Of a stretch of DNA of 64,000 nt, positions 34,437 to 43,274 are shown one piece after another; the stretch's first letter is position 1, and every line of letters starts with the position of its first letter. The stretch is from Nakamurella lactea DSM 19367 (GTDB taxonomy: Bacteria; Actinomycetota; Actinomycetes; Mycobacteriales; Nakamurellaceae). The translations under genes and the position numbers were made by a program. A model generated the notes under the pieces. The model was given only the letters and a program-made list of their open reading frames with translations, was not told where the DNA came from and did no database searches. The stretch is taken from the NCBI RefSeq assembly GCF_000426645.1, contig NZ_KE384549.1, positions 124,001 through 188,000 of the forward strand. Direction: 5' to 3'.

Positions 34437-35518
34437 CGACCGGTGCCGGTCAACGCGGCGACGTATTCGTCCCAGTACGGGGCGGGGTCTACCGGGTGGA
34501 CCTTCGTGCGCATCAATTCGGGTCGTCCGGGCAGATAGAAGTCGTTGATGGCGGCGGACAGCGAACCGACGTCGTTCGGTTGGGCGAGCAGCCCGTCCAC
34601 GCCCGGCGTGATGTCCGCCGCCAACCTACCGGTCTCGGTGGCAATCACCGGAACGCCGAATTGGAACCCGGTCCAGACAGCCTGCGAGCCGGTCGCCTCG
34701 CGATAAGGCGCCACCAGCGCATCGACATCGGAGAACAATCCGGGCACTTCGGATGCGGCGGCGTAGCGGGGGATCAGCTCGATGCGTTCACCGAGCCCTA
34801 GTTCGGCGATCAGATTCTTTGTCGATCCGATGCCGCCCCAGAACTCACCGGCAACCTTCAGTCGGATGTCCGGCGGACCGTCCGCCAGTGCTCTGATCAG
34901 GACGTCCAGGCCCTTGTATCGGCGGACCAAACCGAAGAACAGCAATCGGCGATGCTCTCCGGGAGTTGGACAAGTACGGCTGAAGTCACGAGGCAGGAAC
35001 GGCGCGATCGGTGCCATCACGACGTCGGTCGGGGTGAGCGATCTGGCCAGCTCGGCCTGTGGTTCCGAATGGGTGATCACCCGCCCGGCGGCACCGAAAA
35101 GGCCGCGTACCAGAGCGGCATCAGTGCGGCTGCGTTCGTGCGGCAACACGTTGTGGGCAACGATCACTCGGCGGGCACTGCCGCCGTGCATGCCTGCCAG
35201 CAAGGACCGGTACGCCGGGACCTGGATCGGACCGACGTGAGCGACCACAACCAGGTCCTGGTTCCGGATCGCACGGCCCACCCGGAACCAGCTGTCGGGG
35301 CGATTCCAGGAAAGTCGGCGCACCGTCTCGGCAGCGATTGGTACTTCGTCATCGTCGATGGTCAGCTGACCGGGATACAGCAGCCGTGGGTACTGCCGGT
35401 TCCAATTCTCCACTCGGACCTGATGGCCCCGCTCGGTCAGGGCGTTCGCCATCGCCGCTGTGTGTTGCGCGATTCCCCCCTTGAACGGGTGGATCGGTCC
35501 GACGACGCTGATCCTCAC
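34433..35518 (-). CDS. GT4 family glycosyltransferase
   Basis: A 361-residue GT4 protein starting MRISVVGPIHPFKGGIAQHT, with VIVAHNVLPHE, HRRLLFFGLVRRYKGLDVLI for the donor half, and APYREATGSQAVWTGFQFGV as a variant of the EX7E region. GTG 35518 is the start; a TAGGAT box on the minus strand lies about nine bases upstream of it, with no ribosome site between, so a short or absent leader is likely. It heads the three-gene unit 35518 to 32473. Donor and acceptor are unknown. Confidence 0.82.
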   Translation of the reverse strand: MRISVVGPIHPFKGGIAQHTAAMANALTERGHQVRVENWNRQYPRLLYPGQLTIDDDEVPIAAETVRRLSWNRPDSWFRVGRAIRNQDLVVVAHVGPIQVPAYRSLLAGMHGGSARRVIVAHNVLPHERSRTDAALVRGLFGAAGRVITHSEPQAELARSLTPTDVVMAPIAPFLPRDFSRTCPTPGEHRRLLFFGLVRRYKGLDVLIRALADGPPDIRLKVAGEFWGGIGSTKNLIAELGLGERIELIPRYAAASEVPGLFSDVDALVAPYREATGSQAVWTGFQFGVPVIATETGRLAADITPGVDGLLAQPNDVGSLSAAINDFYLPGRPELMRTKVHPVDPAPYWDEYVAALTGTGR

Positions 35519-35790
35519 AGTGGCACATCCTAGGGCTCACGAACCGGTGGTCCGGGCGACTCGCAACGCAGGGTGATCGGAATCCGTGCAGGTCACCGCA
35601 AGCTGACCGTTCCGGTGCACACGGTGGCTGTACTCGGAAGGACTCGGCACCGCAGCGGCGCCCTCACCCGTGCGGACGGTCCCCGGGGCTGTGGCGTTGC
35701 ACGGGCGTGACGATGCGCGACGAGTCGTTGACGGCGACAGTCAGAGTCGGCAACTCAGTGGCACCGCCGCGGAGTCGCTCAGCCCGTCCG

Positions 35791-35964
35791 TCAGCCCTTC
35801 TCCGACTGACTGCGCCGCGGGTCGCAGGAGTCGATCAGCTCCCGGCCGATCGCGACTGTTCGCTGGGAGTCCATCGGCGAGAGCACCCGCCCCGGCAGCA
35901 CCGCGAGCGGATGGCGCAGGCGGGCCGTCTCGAGCTGCGACCCGGCCCGTTCGAGTGGGTTCAT
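35791..35964 (-). CDS. Putative small protein (57 residues)
   Basis: This reading frame lies in the 576-base stretch 35519-36094, which otherwise shows no gene. It begins MNPLERAGSQLETARLRHPL and ends RRSQSEKG. Nearly all codons from ATG 35964 on end in G or C, as in the real genes here, while the same frame upstream of the ATG loses that bias; this supports both coding and the start. There is no similarity I recognise, no signal peptide, and a single cysteine. It lies upstream of and divergent to nothing obvious; two 12-base direct repeats precede it. Confidence 0.4.
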   Translation of the reverse strand: MNPLERAGSQLETARLRHPLAVLPGRVLSPMDSQRTVAIGRELIDSCDPRRSQSEKG

Positions 35965-35972
35965 CGCTACAT

Positions 35973-36002
35973 CACACCTGTCACATCCGGCACATCTGTC
36001 AC
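35973..36002 (-). repeat. Direct repeat pair upstream of the small gene
   Basis: CACACCTGTCAC (35973-35984) and CACATCTGTCAC (35991-36002) on the plus strand are direct repeats 18 bases apart with one mismatch. They lie 9-38 bases upstream of the ATG at 35964 and could bind a regulator; none is identified. Confidence 0.35.
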
Positions 36003-36094
36003 TTGGGTTACAGCGGAGAGTACGGCCGGGCCTTGCGACCTGTGGGGAAGCGCGCCGGTGCGTTGGGCGCCGGCTCGCCGCCGGAGTCGGCGGG

Positions 36095-36670
36095 TCAGTG
36101 TGCTTGGCGGGCAACCGATTCGATCGGGTGTTCGACCGCGGCACGGACCGCGGCGCGTAGGCCGGGATCGGTGTCGGCCGGCAGCGCCTCGACCGGCCAC
36201 CAGCGCAGGTCGTCCGACTCGGCAGAGATCACCGGCTCGGCGCCGGCCGCGGCGAGCGCCACGAACCGGACGTCGAAGTGCCGGGTCGGCACGCCGAGCG
36301 AGCAGGTGATGGGGTGCACCTCGAGGTGGATCGGCCGCGGCGAGATGGTCAGTCCGGCGATGCCTGACTCCTCGGTCGCCTCCCGCAACGCGGCGCCGCG
36401 GAGGGTGGAATCGGCGTCCTCGCAGTGCCCACCCAATTGCAGCCACCTGCCGACCCGCGGGTGCAGGGTGAGCAGCGTACGGTCGCGGTCCGCCGACAAC
36501 AGCACCGCGCTGGCCGTCAGATGGCCCGGTGCGCAGGCTCTTTCGGTCGCGTCGGCGCGGGCCAGCAGGAAGCCCAGATAGGCCTGCTGCAGCGCGGCCT
36601 GATGATGATCGGGCGCAGTCCAGGACGTCAGCGCGGCCAGCGCGTCGGCATGCGTCCAAGCGTGGGTCAC
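36095..36670 (-). CDS. NUDIX hydrolase
   Basis: A 191-residue protein. [18 protein letters not shown] followed by [11 protein letters not shown] is the NUDIX box of the LQLGGHC subfamily, with REATEESG as the metal-binding helix; an extra residue separates the G and RE parts relative to the textbook box. It hydrolyses a nucleoside-diphosphate-type substrate that cannot be named. GTG 36670 overlaps the fbiB stop (GTGA), so it is co-translated with the F420 genes; a NUDIX gene next to fbiB is common in actinobacteria, but its role in F420 synthesis is not known. Confidence 0.85.
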   Translation of the reverse strand: MTHAWTHADALAALTSWTAPDHHQAALQQAYLGFLLARADATERACAPGHLTASAVLLSADRDRTLLTLHPRVGRWLQLGGHCEDADSTLRGAALREATEESGIAGLTISPRPIHLEVHPITCSLGVPTRHFDVRFVALAAAGAEPVISAESDDLRWWPVEALPADTDPGLRAAVRAAVEHPIESVARQAH

Positions 36671-37935
36671 GTCGACCGGGTGCCGGGCTCGGGGAGCGTG
36701 TCCTCGGCCCGCCGGAGCCCGATCTCGATGGCCGCCAGCGCGGTGAAGTCCGCGGGCAGGCCGGTGTCGTCGGGCAGCACCGTGAGCCAGCGAGCGGCCA
36801 GGCCCTCGGCGATCGCGATGCCGCGCAGCACCTGCAATGCGGCGCCGGCCCGCACCCCGGCCGGCGGCAGACCCGCCGGTTCCTCCTGCGGATCGGCAGC
36901 CGCCACCACCACGACCGGGTCGGTGCCGGGCACTGCCCGGATCTCCAGGCCGGCTCGCAACACCAGCGGGGTGACGCCGCGGGCGGTGGCGATCCACAGG
37001 TCAACCTCGGCGGAGTTCACCGCCTCGGCGGCGAAGTCCAGGTCCAGCGCCGCCAGCCGGGCGCCCTCCCGGTGCCCGTGCCGGATCGACAGATCAGTGC
37101 CGAGCCGGAACAGGTCCTGCTCGTGCGGCCGGATCAATTGCCGGCCACCGCCGGGATGCGACCGGCCGCCCGTCGCGTCGACCCCGCGCAGCACGGCGAC
37201 CGGCACGCCGGACAGCTTCCCCTTCACCAGATCGGCGGCGGCGGCCATCTCGTCGCCGATCGCCACCTGGGTCACCACCAGCTCGTTGCCGTGCTCGTCG
37301 ACGCCACCGCGGTGATCGTCCAGCACCGAAACGCCGGCGGCGCCGATGGCCACGTCCGTCACCCCGTCCCGCCAGGCCCGGCCCTGAGTGTCGGTGATCA
37401 CCACACCGACCCGGAGCCCGCGGTCGGCGAACGCGCTGACCAACGCGGCGGCCGAGCCGTCCGGATCCACCGGCAGCAGAGCGATCTCGTCGGTGTGCAC
37501 GTTCGAGGCGTCGATGCCAGCGGCGGCGGCGATCAGCCCGAGGTGGTTCTCGACGATCCTGGTCCGACCGACCTGGGCCACCAGCCGCACGGTCTCTCGA
37601 TCGATCAGGTTGCGCCGGAAGGCATCCCGTTGCTCAGGGTCGGTCGGGCTGGGGACCAGCCGGCCCTCGCACTTGGACAGCACCTTCGAGGTCACCACCA
37701 GCACGTCGCCGTCGACGATCCACGGCGCGGCCGCGGCCAGCTCGCCGGCCAGGTCGTCGCCCGGCCGGAATTCCGGCAGCCCGGTCACCGGTAGCACCTG
37801 TAGGCCGCGGGCGGCCGGCGATGCTCCGAGCGGCTGATCGGCCGCGATTTCGCCAGCCCAGGTGGCGTCAGACCCGGTCGGGTCGGCCGCGGTTGCGTCA
37901 GCCCCGGTGGCGTCAGACCCGATCTGTTCAGACAC
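36667..37935 (-). CDS. fbiB: Coenzyme F420-0:L-glutamate ligase FbiB
   Basis: A 422-residue protein. Residues about 45-275 are the CofE-type ligase: [45 protein letters not shown] and [11 protein letters not shown]. It adds glutamates to F420-0 using GTP. Mycobacterial FbiB has a second, FMN-binding nitroreductase domain; here residues 276-422 lack its usual arginine-rich start and only [14 protein letters not shown] recalls it, so this part is degenerate or different. The first 30 residues are an Asp/Ala/Thr-rich low-complexity stretch. GTG 37935 follows GGGAGG and lies inside the end of fbiA. Confidence 0.88.
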   Translation of the reverse strand: MSEQIGSDATGADATAADPTGSDATWAGEIAADQPLGASPAARGLQVLPVTGLPEFRPGDDLAGELAAAAPWIVDGDVLVVTSKVLSKCEGRLVPSPTDPEQRDAFRRNLIDRETVRLVAQVGRTRIVENHLGLIAAAAGIDASNVHTDEIALLPVDPDGSAAALVSAFADRGLRVGVVITDTQGRAWRDGVTDVAIGAAGVSVLDDHRGGVDEHGNELVVTQVAIGDEMAAAADLVKGKLSGVPVAVLRGVDATGGRSHPGGGRQLIRPHEQDLFRLGTDLSIRHGHREGARLAALDLDFAAEAVNSAEVDLWIATARGVTPLVLRAGLEIRAVPGTDPVVVVAAADPQEEPAGLPPAGVRAGAALQVLRGIAIAEGLAARWLTVLPDDTGLPADFTALAAIEIGLRRAEDTLPEPGTRST

Positions 37936-38926
37936 CGGCCACCTCCCGGCAGGCCTGCACCATCGCGGCGGTGGCATCGGGGTCGCTCATCAGCAACGGG
38001 ACGGCGGACACCCGAACCCCTGGTACGTCAGCGGTTTCGCCGGTCGCGATCAGGTACCCGTCGAGCAGACCCTGGTCGGAGCGGGCGCCGTAGTGTCGAC
38101 CGACCGCCTCGGCGGTCGACTCGACGCCGATCGCCGCCAGGCAGACATCGGCATGGCCGCGGACCGGCGCGCCGCCGATCAGCGGCGCCACCGCGACCAC
38201 CGGGGCGGTGGCGGACCGCAGCGCCTGCTTGATGCCGGGCACCGCCACAATGGTGCCGATCGACACCACAGGGTTGGACGGCGCGATCAGGATCAGGTCG
38301 GCCGCCGCGATCGCCTCCAGCACGCCGGGCGCAGGCGTCGACTCGGCCGCGCCGATCGGCGAGATCGACTGCGGGGTGAGGCCCGCCCCGTGCCGCACCC
38401 ACCACTCCTGGAAATGCAGGGCGATCAGCGGTGCCGGGTCGCCGGCCGTGGCCGCCGGGTCGGCCACCACCACATGCGTCTCGACCCGGTCGTCGGTCAT
38501 CGGCAGCAGGGTCACCCCCGGTTGCCATCTGGCCACCAGGGCGGCCGTCACCGACGACAGCGGGTACCCGGCGTCCAACATCCTGGTTCGCACCAGGTGG
38601 GTGGCGATGTCCTTGTCGCCCAACGAGAACCACGGCGCCTCCGCGCCGTACCCGGCGAGTTCGCCGGACGCCGTCCAGGTCTCGCCGGCCCGCCCCCAAC
38701 CGCGCTCGGTGTCGGCCTGGCCGGACAACGTGTACAGACACGAGTCGAGATCGGGACAGATCTGCAGGCCGTGCAACCGGATGTCGTCGGCCGTGTTGAC
38801 GATCGCCACGATCTCGTCGTCGGTGTCGGCCGGCGCCGCGCCGTAGGGATCCCAGCCGAGATGACGCTTCACCCCGGCCAGGAACTTCGCTCCGCCGACT
38901 CCGCCGGCCAGGACTGCAATGTGCAC
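37928..38926 (-). CDS. fbiA: 2-phospho-L-lactate (phosphoenolpyruvyl) transferase FbiA
   Basis: A 332-residue CofD-type enzyme that joins the activated lactyl or enolpyruvyl phosphate to Fo, giving (dehydro-)F420-0. [19 protein letters not shown] at the start, [43 protein letters not shown] and [13 protein letters not shown] are family motifs. The reading frame stays open for almost 1 kb upstream, but GTG 38926 with GGAAGGA nearby is the true start because the family begins at MHIAVLAGG. It is first in the fbiA-fbiB-NUDIX unit. fbiC and fbiD are not in the window. Confidence 0.93.
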   Translation of the reverse strand: MHIAVLAGGVGGAKFLAGVKRHLGWDPYGAAPADTDDEIVAIVNTADDIRLHGLQICPDLDSCLYTLSGQADTERGWGRAGETWTASGELAGYGAEAPWFSLGDKDIATHLVRTRMLDAGYPLSSVTAALVARWQPGVTLLPMTDDRVETHVVVADPAATAGDPAPLIALHFQEWWVRHGAGLTPQSISPIGAAESTPAPGVLEAIAAADLILIAPSNPVVSIGTIVAVPGIKQALRSATAPVVAVAPLIGGAPVRGHADVCLAAIGVESTAEAVGRHYGARSDQGLLDGYLIATGETADVPGVRVSAVPLLMSDPDATAAMVQACREVAGV

Positions 38927-38967
38927 GCAACGATCCTTCCATCCGGGCCGACGGATCCGGGCCCGGG

Positions 38968-39738
38968 CTACCAGTTGAGGTTCTGCAGATTGGGGAACAG
39001 GTCGAGCCCGGCGATCGCCAGCCGCACATCGCCGCCGGCGCCTTGGTAGAGGTTCCACGACGCGTCCCACAGCCAGTTGCGCGCGGTGGGGACGCTGAAC
39101 AGGATGACGAACACCGCCAGCGGCGCCCACTGCCGGAACGGGGCGATGCTCCGCAGGAAGGCGGCCGGCAGGTACGGGGTGATCACGCCGAAGCCGTCGA
39201 ACCCGGGGATCGGCAACAGGTTCAGGATGCCGGCGAAGAACTGCAGCAGGGCCAGGAAGGCGACCGCGGCACCCAGCGGCGAGGTCATCGGGGCCGCCAC
39301 CAGTGCCAGCACCACCCCGGACAGCAGGTTCACCGCCGGACCGCCGGCGGATACCAGCGAGGACCACCAGCGGTAGCGCAGCCGGCCGGGTTCCACCAGC
39401 ACGGCGCCGCCGGGCAGCGGGATGCCGCCGATCACCAGCACGAGCAACGGGATGATGAACGAGTTCGTCGGATCGGTGTAGCGCAGCAGGTTCAGCGTCA
39501 GGTACCCGCGCTCGCGCACCGAGGTGTCGCCACCGGCCAGCGAGATCGCCGCGTGCGCGAACTCGTGCAGGCACAGGGTGATCGTCCAGCCGCCGAGCAC
39601 GAAGACGAACATCCACAGCTGCAGCGGTCCCGTCCCGGTGGCCAGCGCGATCGCGGTGCCGACAGTGATCAGCAGGATGACGGGAAATATCCAGGAGCCG
39701 CCGGAGGTGCGGCGGCGGCCAGACGCGGATCGGATCAT
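38968..39738 (-). CDS. Site-2 protease family membrane protein (M50)
   Basis: A 256-residue integral membrane protein with about six hydrophobic segments. LHEFAHAAISLAG near residue 58 is the HExxH zinc site and NLLPIPGFDGFG near residue 173 supplies the third ligand, the pattern of intramembrane M50 peptidases. Substrates of this small group are unknown; it lacks a PDZ domain. ATG 39738 has a perfect 6-bp inverted repeat (39741-39756) directly upstream. It lies between fbiA and whiB2. Confidence 0.85.
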   Translation of the reverse strand: MIRSASGRRRTSGGSWIFPVILLITVGTAIALATGTGPLQLWMFVFVLGGWTITLCLHEFAHAAISLAGGDTSVRERGYLTLNLLRYTDPTNSFIIPLLVLVIGGIPLPGGAVLVEPGRLRYRWWSSLVSAGGPAVNLLSGVVLALVAAPMTSPLGAAVAFLALLQFFAGILNLLPIPGFDGFGVITPYLPAAFLRSIAPFRQWAPLAVFVILFSVPTARNWLWDASWNLYQGAGGDVRLAIAGLDLFPNLQNLNW

Positions 39739-39740
39739 CG

Positions 39741-39756
39741 GTCCAGTGTGCTGGAC
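39741..39756 (-). promoter_or_regulatory. Inverted repeat next to the M50 start
   Basis: GTCCAG, TGTG, CTGGAC: 6-bp arms around 4 bases, ending three bases before ATG 39738. It could be an operator or a start-site hairpin; no regulator is known. Confidence 0.3.
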
Positions 39757-39884
39757 GGCGGCCGCGGCCCCACAAAACCGCCGTCGGGACGCGGAATCCG
39801 GTCACCGTCCGACACCTTTCGTCACTCGTTCGTGCGTTTACCCCGCGGAATGCCCGAAATGGTGCCCATATCACCCGACTCGGC

Positions 39885-39913
39885 TTGACGTGTGGAGAAC
39901 ACACGGGTGTAAT
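39885..39913 (+). promoter_or_regulatory. whiB2 promoter (-35 TTGACG, -10 TGTAAT)
   Basis: TTGACG at 39885-39890 and TGTAAT at 39908-39913 are separated by exactly 17 bases, close to the housekeeping-sigma consensus. The predicted start near 39920 gives a leader of about 125 bases before whiB2. This is the best -35/-10 pair seen in the window. The rest of the 307-base gap 39739-40045 shows no gene. Confidence 0.65.
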
Positions 39914-40045
39914 CACAAGCGTGTCATTTCGTTGGGTCGTGCGGTCCGCTACCGCCAGCCGGGGTAGCGGTACGGACGTCCCGGCCGACCACTACGCGCC
40001 GACAAGCACCTGCCGGCGGAGCGGCAACCGAGAGGACATCACGCC

Positions 40046-40321
40046 ATGACGGAACCCGAGTACAGCATCATGGACTACCTCCCGATCTCCGCGGCAGCGG
40101 CGGACGAGGAGTGGCACGACCGGGCACTGTGCGCCCAGACCGATCCCGAGGCCTTCTTCCCGGAGAAGGGTGGGTCGACCCGCGAGGCGAAGAAGATCTG
40201 CACCGGCTGTGAGGTGCGGGGCGAGTGCCTGAGTTACGCGCTGGCCCACGACGAGCGGTTCGGCATCTGGGGCGGGCTCTCGGAACGGGAACGTCGACGC
40301 CTCAAGCGCAGGGCCGTCTGA
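40046..40321 (+). CDS. whiB2: WhiB2/WhmD-like iron-sulfur transcription factor
   Basis: A 91-residue Wbl protein. Four cysteines, C29, C52, C55 and C61 (in DRALCAQT and ICTGCEVRGECLSYA), hold a [4Fe-4S] cluster; GIWGG at 73-77 is the turn, and ERERRRLKRR the DNA-binding tail. The central DPEAFFPEKGGSTREAKK matches mycobacterial WhiB2 (WhmD), which is tied to septation and cell division. The position next to fbiA and DUF3499 equals the mycobacterial order. ATG 40046 follows GAGAGGA. Expression probably starts from the TTGACG/TGTAAT promoter. Confidence 0.93.
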   Translation: MTEPEYSIMDYLPISAAAADEEWHDRALCAQTDPEAFFPEKGGSTREAKKICTGCEVRGECLSYALAHDERFGIWGGLSERERRRLKRRAV

Positions 40322-40412
40322 CTCGCCCGCCGCGCTCGCTTGCGGTCACGAACCGGCTCCTGCGTCGCCGTTTCGTGTCCTCGCATCGCTGTACGGGCTC
40401 ACGGCGGGTGAG

Positions 40413-40943
40413 TCATGCTTCCGGCGGGTCGCCGAGGACTGATGCGACCTGCTCGGCGAGCACCTCGGCGACCAGGTCGCTGAGGTCAGCCGGATCGACC
40501 GCGCGGCCTTCCAGCGGCCGGCGGTAGATGATCACCCTGGCCTTGGTCGGCCGGCCCCGGCGGTCGACGCCGGGCGGCACGAATCTGGTCAACGGCACGC
40601 CGCCGTCCAGCACCACATCGGCGGACGGCAGCACCTCGCCCGCCGGCAGCGGGGGTACCTCGTCGACGGCGAACTCGATCGCGGTGAGCTGCTCGCCCCA
40701 CAACTCCTCGAGATCCTCGACCGCCTCCAACACCGCCAGGTCGAACTGCTGACCGCGCGAGCGGGAATTCGGCACCGCCGGGGACAGCAGCGGGCCGCGC
40801 AGGCCCCGGCCGCGGCGATCGCGGCGGGCGCGCCGGTGCGGCCGCTCGGCCGGTGAGCTCGAGGCCGGCGGCCCCTTCGGGCGACCGGGCTGATCGGCGG
40901 CACCCGGGGCGTTCGGGCGACCGGTCGATGGTTCGGTAGACAT
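40413..40943 (-). CDS. Metallopeptidase-family protein without the HExxH motif
   Basis: A 176-residue protein. The first 60 residues are rich in Pro, Arg and Gly and probably disordered. The folded part runs from FDLAVLEAVEDLEELWGEQL through VIIYRRPLEGRA to the end. The order matches the zincin-like family found next to whiB2 in mycobacteria (Rv3259). In that family the last helix carries HExxH; here it reads LVAEVLAEQVASVLG, so the zinc ligands are gone and peptidase activity is unlikely. A TAGACT box lies about ten bases upstream of ATG 40943. It is divergent from the DUF3499 gene. Confidence 0.7.
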   Translation of the reverse strand: MSTEPSTGRPNAPGAADQPGRPKGPPASSSPAERPHRRARRDRRGRGLRGPLLSPAVPNSRSRGQQFDLAVLEAVEDLEELWGEQLTAIEFAVDEVPPLPAGEVLPSADVVLDGGVPLTRFVPPGVDRRGRPTKARVIIYRRPLEGRAVDPADLSDLVAEVLAEQVASVLGDPPEA

Positions 40944-41029
40944 GGCCGGGCCAGTCTAGGTTCGATCGCCCCGGTTCTTCTCCGGGCGGCCGCCCGGCGC
41001 GCCGTCAGGCGGCGGCCGGGGCGGTCGAT

Positions 41030-41035
41030 TAGCGT
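41030..41035 (+). promoter_or_regulatory. -10 box for the DUF3499 gene (leaderless type)
   Basis: TAGCGT ends eight bases before GTG 41043 with no ribosome site between. On the other strand TAGACT (complement at 40953-40958) serves the divergent gene, so the 99-base gap appears to hold two back-to-back promoters. Confidence 0.45.
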
Positions 41036-41042
41036 CGACGGG

Positions 41043-41393
41043 GTGTCCCGAGTCCGCCGATGCTCCCGCACCGGGTGTACCAACCCTGCGGTGGCCACCC
41101 TGACCTACGCCTACGCCGACTCCACCGCGGTGGTGGGCCCGCTGGCGACCGGCGTCGAACCGCACTCCTACGACCTGTGTAGCGATCACGCCCTTGGTCT
41201 GACCGCGCCGAAGGGCTGGGAGGTCGTGCGCCCGGATGCCGATCTGATGGACATCGGTCCCGGTGTCGACGATCTGGAAGCATTGGCCGATGCGGTCCGG
41301 GAAGCGGGCCGCGGCGAGCGCAGCCCGGAGCCGCCGCCGGTCGTCACCGGCCGGCGCGGGCACTTGCGGGTGCTCACCTTTCCCGACAACTGA
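41043..41393 (+). CDS. DUF3499 protein
   Basis: A 116-residue protein conserved in actinobacteria next to whiB2 and phosphomannomutase (Rv3258c position). Cysteines C7 and C12 in RRCSRTGC and CSDHA near residue 47 form a probable zinc site; the middle YAYADSTAVVGPL is the family core. There is no known activity. It starts with GTG 41043 behind a TAGCGT box and is followed after 33 bases by the phosphomannomutase gene. Confidence 0.85.
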   Translation: MSRVRRCSRTGCTNPAVATLTYAYADSTAVVGPLATGVEPHSYDLCSDHALGLTAPKGWEVVRPDADLMDIGPGVDDLEALADAVREAGRGERSPEPPPVVTGRRGHLRVLTFPDN

Positions 41394-41426
41394 TCGTCGG
41401 ACCCGATCGTCACCGAGAGGACCTAC

Positions 41427-42854
41427 ATGCAGGACAACCAGGCGTCAGCCACCGACCCGGCGGCAGCGCTCGGCCAGATCGTCAAGGCCTACGACATTCG
41501 CGGACTGGTCGGCGATCAGCTGACCGCCGAACTGTGCCGCGCACTGGGCCTGGCGTTCGGCCGGTTCGTGTCGGGCCAGAGCGATCCGCTGCCGGCTGGC
41601 ATCGACCCGGCCACCAGCGTGGTGATCGCCCACGACATGCGCGATTCGTCGCCGGAGCTCTCCGGCGCCTTCGCGGAGGGCGTGACCAGCGCCGGGGTCG
41701 ATGTGGTCAGGGCCGGGCTGGCGTCGACCGACATGCTCTACTTCGCCTCCGGATCGCTGAACCTGCCAGGCGCGATGTTCACCGCCTCGCACAACCCGGC
41801 CAGCTACAACGGGATCAAGACCTGCCTGGCGGGCGCGGTACCGATCAGCCTGGACACCGGCCTGGCCGGGATCCGGGACGCGGCCGCCGCCACCCTCCGC
41901 GGCCAGGGTGCGACGCCGTCGGCCACCCCGGGCACCACCTCCGACCAGGAGCTGCTCGGTGCCTACGCCGAGTTCCTGCACTCCCTGGTGGACCTGTCGT
42001 CGATCCGCCCGCTGTCGGTGGTGGTCGATGCCGGCAACGGGATGGCCGGCTACACCGTTCCGGCGGTGTTCTCCGGGCTGCCGCTGCAGGTGCACGAGCT
42101 GTACTTCGAGCTCGACGGCAACTTCCCGAACCACGAGGCGAACCCGTTGGACCCGGCGAACCTGGTCGATCTGCAGGCCGAGGTGCGTCGGCTCGGTGCC
42201 GACATCGGGCTGGCCTTCGACGGCGACGCCGACCGCTGCTTCGTGATCGACCAGAACGGCGATGCGGTCTCGCCCAGTGCGATCACCGGCCTGGTGGCCG
42301 CCCGCGAGCTGGCCAGGAATCCTGGCGCGACCATCCTGCACAACCTGATCACCTCCAGGGCGGTGCCGGAGGTGATCACCGAGCACGGCGGCGTCCCGGT
42401 CCGGACCAGGGTCGGCCACTCGTTCATCAAGGCCGAGATGGCCAGGACCGGCGCGGTGTTCGGCGGTGAGCACTCGGCGCACTACTACTTCGCCGACTTC
42501 TTCCGGGCCGATACCGGGATGCTGGCCGCAATGCACGTGCTGGCCGCGCTGGGTGGCCAGGACCGGCCGTTGTCCGAGCTGGCCGCCGAGTACGAGCGGT
42601 ACAGCGCCTCGGGCGAGATCAACTCGACGGTGCAGGACGTGCCGGCCGTGCAGGCGAAGATCCGCGCCTGGGCCGCCGACCGCGGCGGCGAGATCGACGA
42701 GTTGGACGGGCTGACGGTCTCGCTGCCCGACGGCAGTTGGGCCAACATCAGGGCCAGCAACACCGAGCCGCTGCTGCGGCTGAACGCCGAGGCCGCCACG
42801 CCGGAGGAGATGGCCGCGCTGCGGGCCGAGTTGTTGGCGATCATTCGGGGCTGA
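41427..42854 (+). CDS. manB: Phosphomannomutase/phosphoglucomutase
   Basis: A 475-residue enzyme of the alpha-D-phosphohexomutase family, converting mannose-6-phosphate to mannose-1-phosphate. TASHNPASYNG holds the phosphoserine, FDGDADRCFV the magnesium aspartates, GGEHSAHYYF the sugar-specificity loop, and IRASNTEPLLRL the phosphate-binding loop. The length is normal. It supplies manC at 28413 and works with manA at 44808. It is preceded by GAGAGGACC and followed by two hairpins. Activity on glucose-phosphate is also possible. Confidence 0.93.
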   Translation: MQDNQASATDPAAALGQIVKAYDIRGLVGDQLTAELCRALGLAFGRFVSGQSDPLPAGIDPATSVVIAHDMRDSSPELSGAFAEGVTSAGVDVVRAGLASTDMLYFASGSLNLPGAMFTASHNPASYNGIKTCLAGAVPISLDTGLAGIRDAAAATLRGQGATPSATPGTTSDQELLGAYAEFLHSLVDLSSIRPLSVVVDAGNGMAGYTVPAVFSGLPLQVHELYFELDGNFPNHEANPLDPANLVDLQAEVRRLGADIGLAFDGDADRCFVIDQNGDAVSPSAITGLVAARELARNPGATILHNLITSRAVPEVITEHGGVPVRTRVGHSFIKAEMARTGAVFGGEHSAHYYFADFFRADTGMLAAMHVLAALGGQDRPLSELAAEYERYSASGEINSTVQDVPAVQAKIRAWAADRGGEIDELDGLTVSLPDGSWANIRASNTEPLLRLNAEAATPEEMAALRAELLAIIRG

Positions 42855-42864
42855 CGGGCGGGGA

Positions 42865-42951
42865 GAAACCCTCCGAATCGGTGGGTTTCCTTGCGGCGAC
42901 GGCTCGAATGCGGGCAGCGAGCCTCCACGTCGGTGGATTGCTCGCGGCCCG
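42865..42951 (+). terminator. Two hairpins between manB and the Trm112-like gene
   Basis: Hairpin 1: GAAACCC (42865-42871) and GGGTTTC (42883-42889). Hairpin 2 (42911-42951) is long: CGGGC, GCGAGC and TCCAC pair with GTGGA, GCTCGC and GCCCG with one mismatch and small bulges. The same GAAACCC/GGGTTTC stem occurs after metK. They probably end the manB transcript. Confidence 0.5.
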
Positions 42952-42986
42952 TCCCGGTAGGGAACGCGGCGTGGAAGGATGATCCC

Positions 42987-43274
42987 ATGGTCTTGCAACT
43001 GGATCCTGTACTGCTGGACGTGTTGGCCTGCCCGGACACCCATCACGCCCCCCTGACCGTCGGTACCGCCGACGACCCGGACGCGGATGCGTTGACCTGC
43101 ACCGAATGCGGGCGCGTCTTCCCGGTCCGGGACGGCATCCCGGTGCTGCTGCTGGACGAGGCCACCGGCGGACCCGCCGGCGACCCGGCGGATTCGGCAG
43201 ACGCCGCAGAATCCACGGGCACCTCAGACGCTGCAGACGTCGCAGACCCCGCGGGAACCCAGCCGACGCCATGA
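42987..43274 (+). CDS. Trm112-like zinc-ribbon protein
   Basis: A 95-residue protein. The N-terminal 55 residues are a Trm112/UPF0434 domain: LDVLACPDTHHAPL, then ALTCTECGRVFPVRDGIPVLL, with cysteines that bind zinc and the DGIPVLL ending. In other systems Trm112-like proteins support methyltransferases. The last 40 residues are Asp/Ala/Thr-rich and disordered. ATG 42987 follows GGAAGGA. The stop overlaps the next start, as in actinobacteria where it lies between phosphomannomutase and the SIS-domain gene. Confidence 0.8.
   Translation: MVLQLDPVLLDVLACPDTHHAPLTVGTADDPDADALTCTECGRVFPVRDGIPVLLLDEATGGPAGDPADSADAAESTGTSDAADVADPAGTQPTP

Noticed and set aside
38927-39916. Upstream extension of fbiA by about 330 codons
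   Set aside because: The CofD family begins at GTG 38926, and the extension overlaps the M50 gene in another frame.
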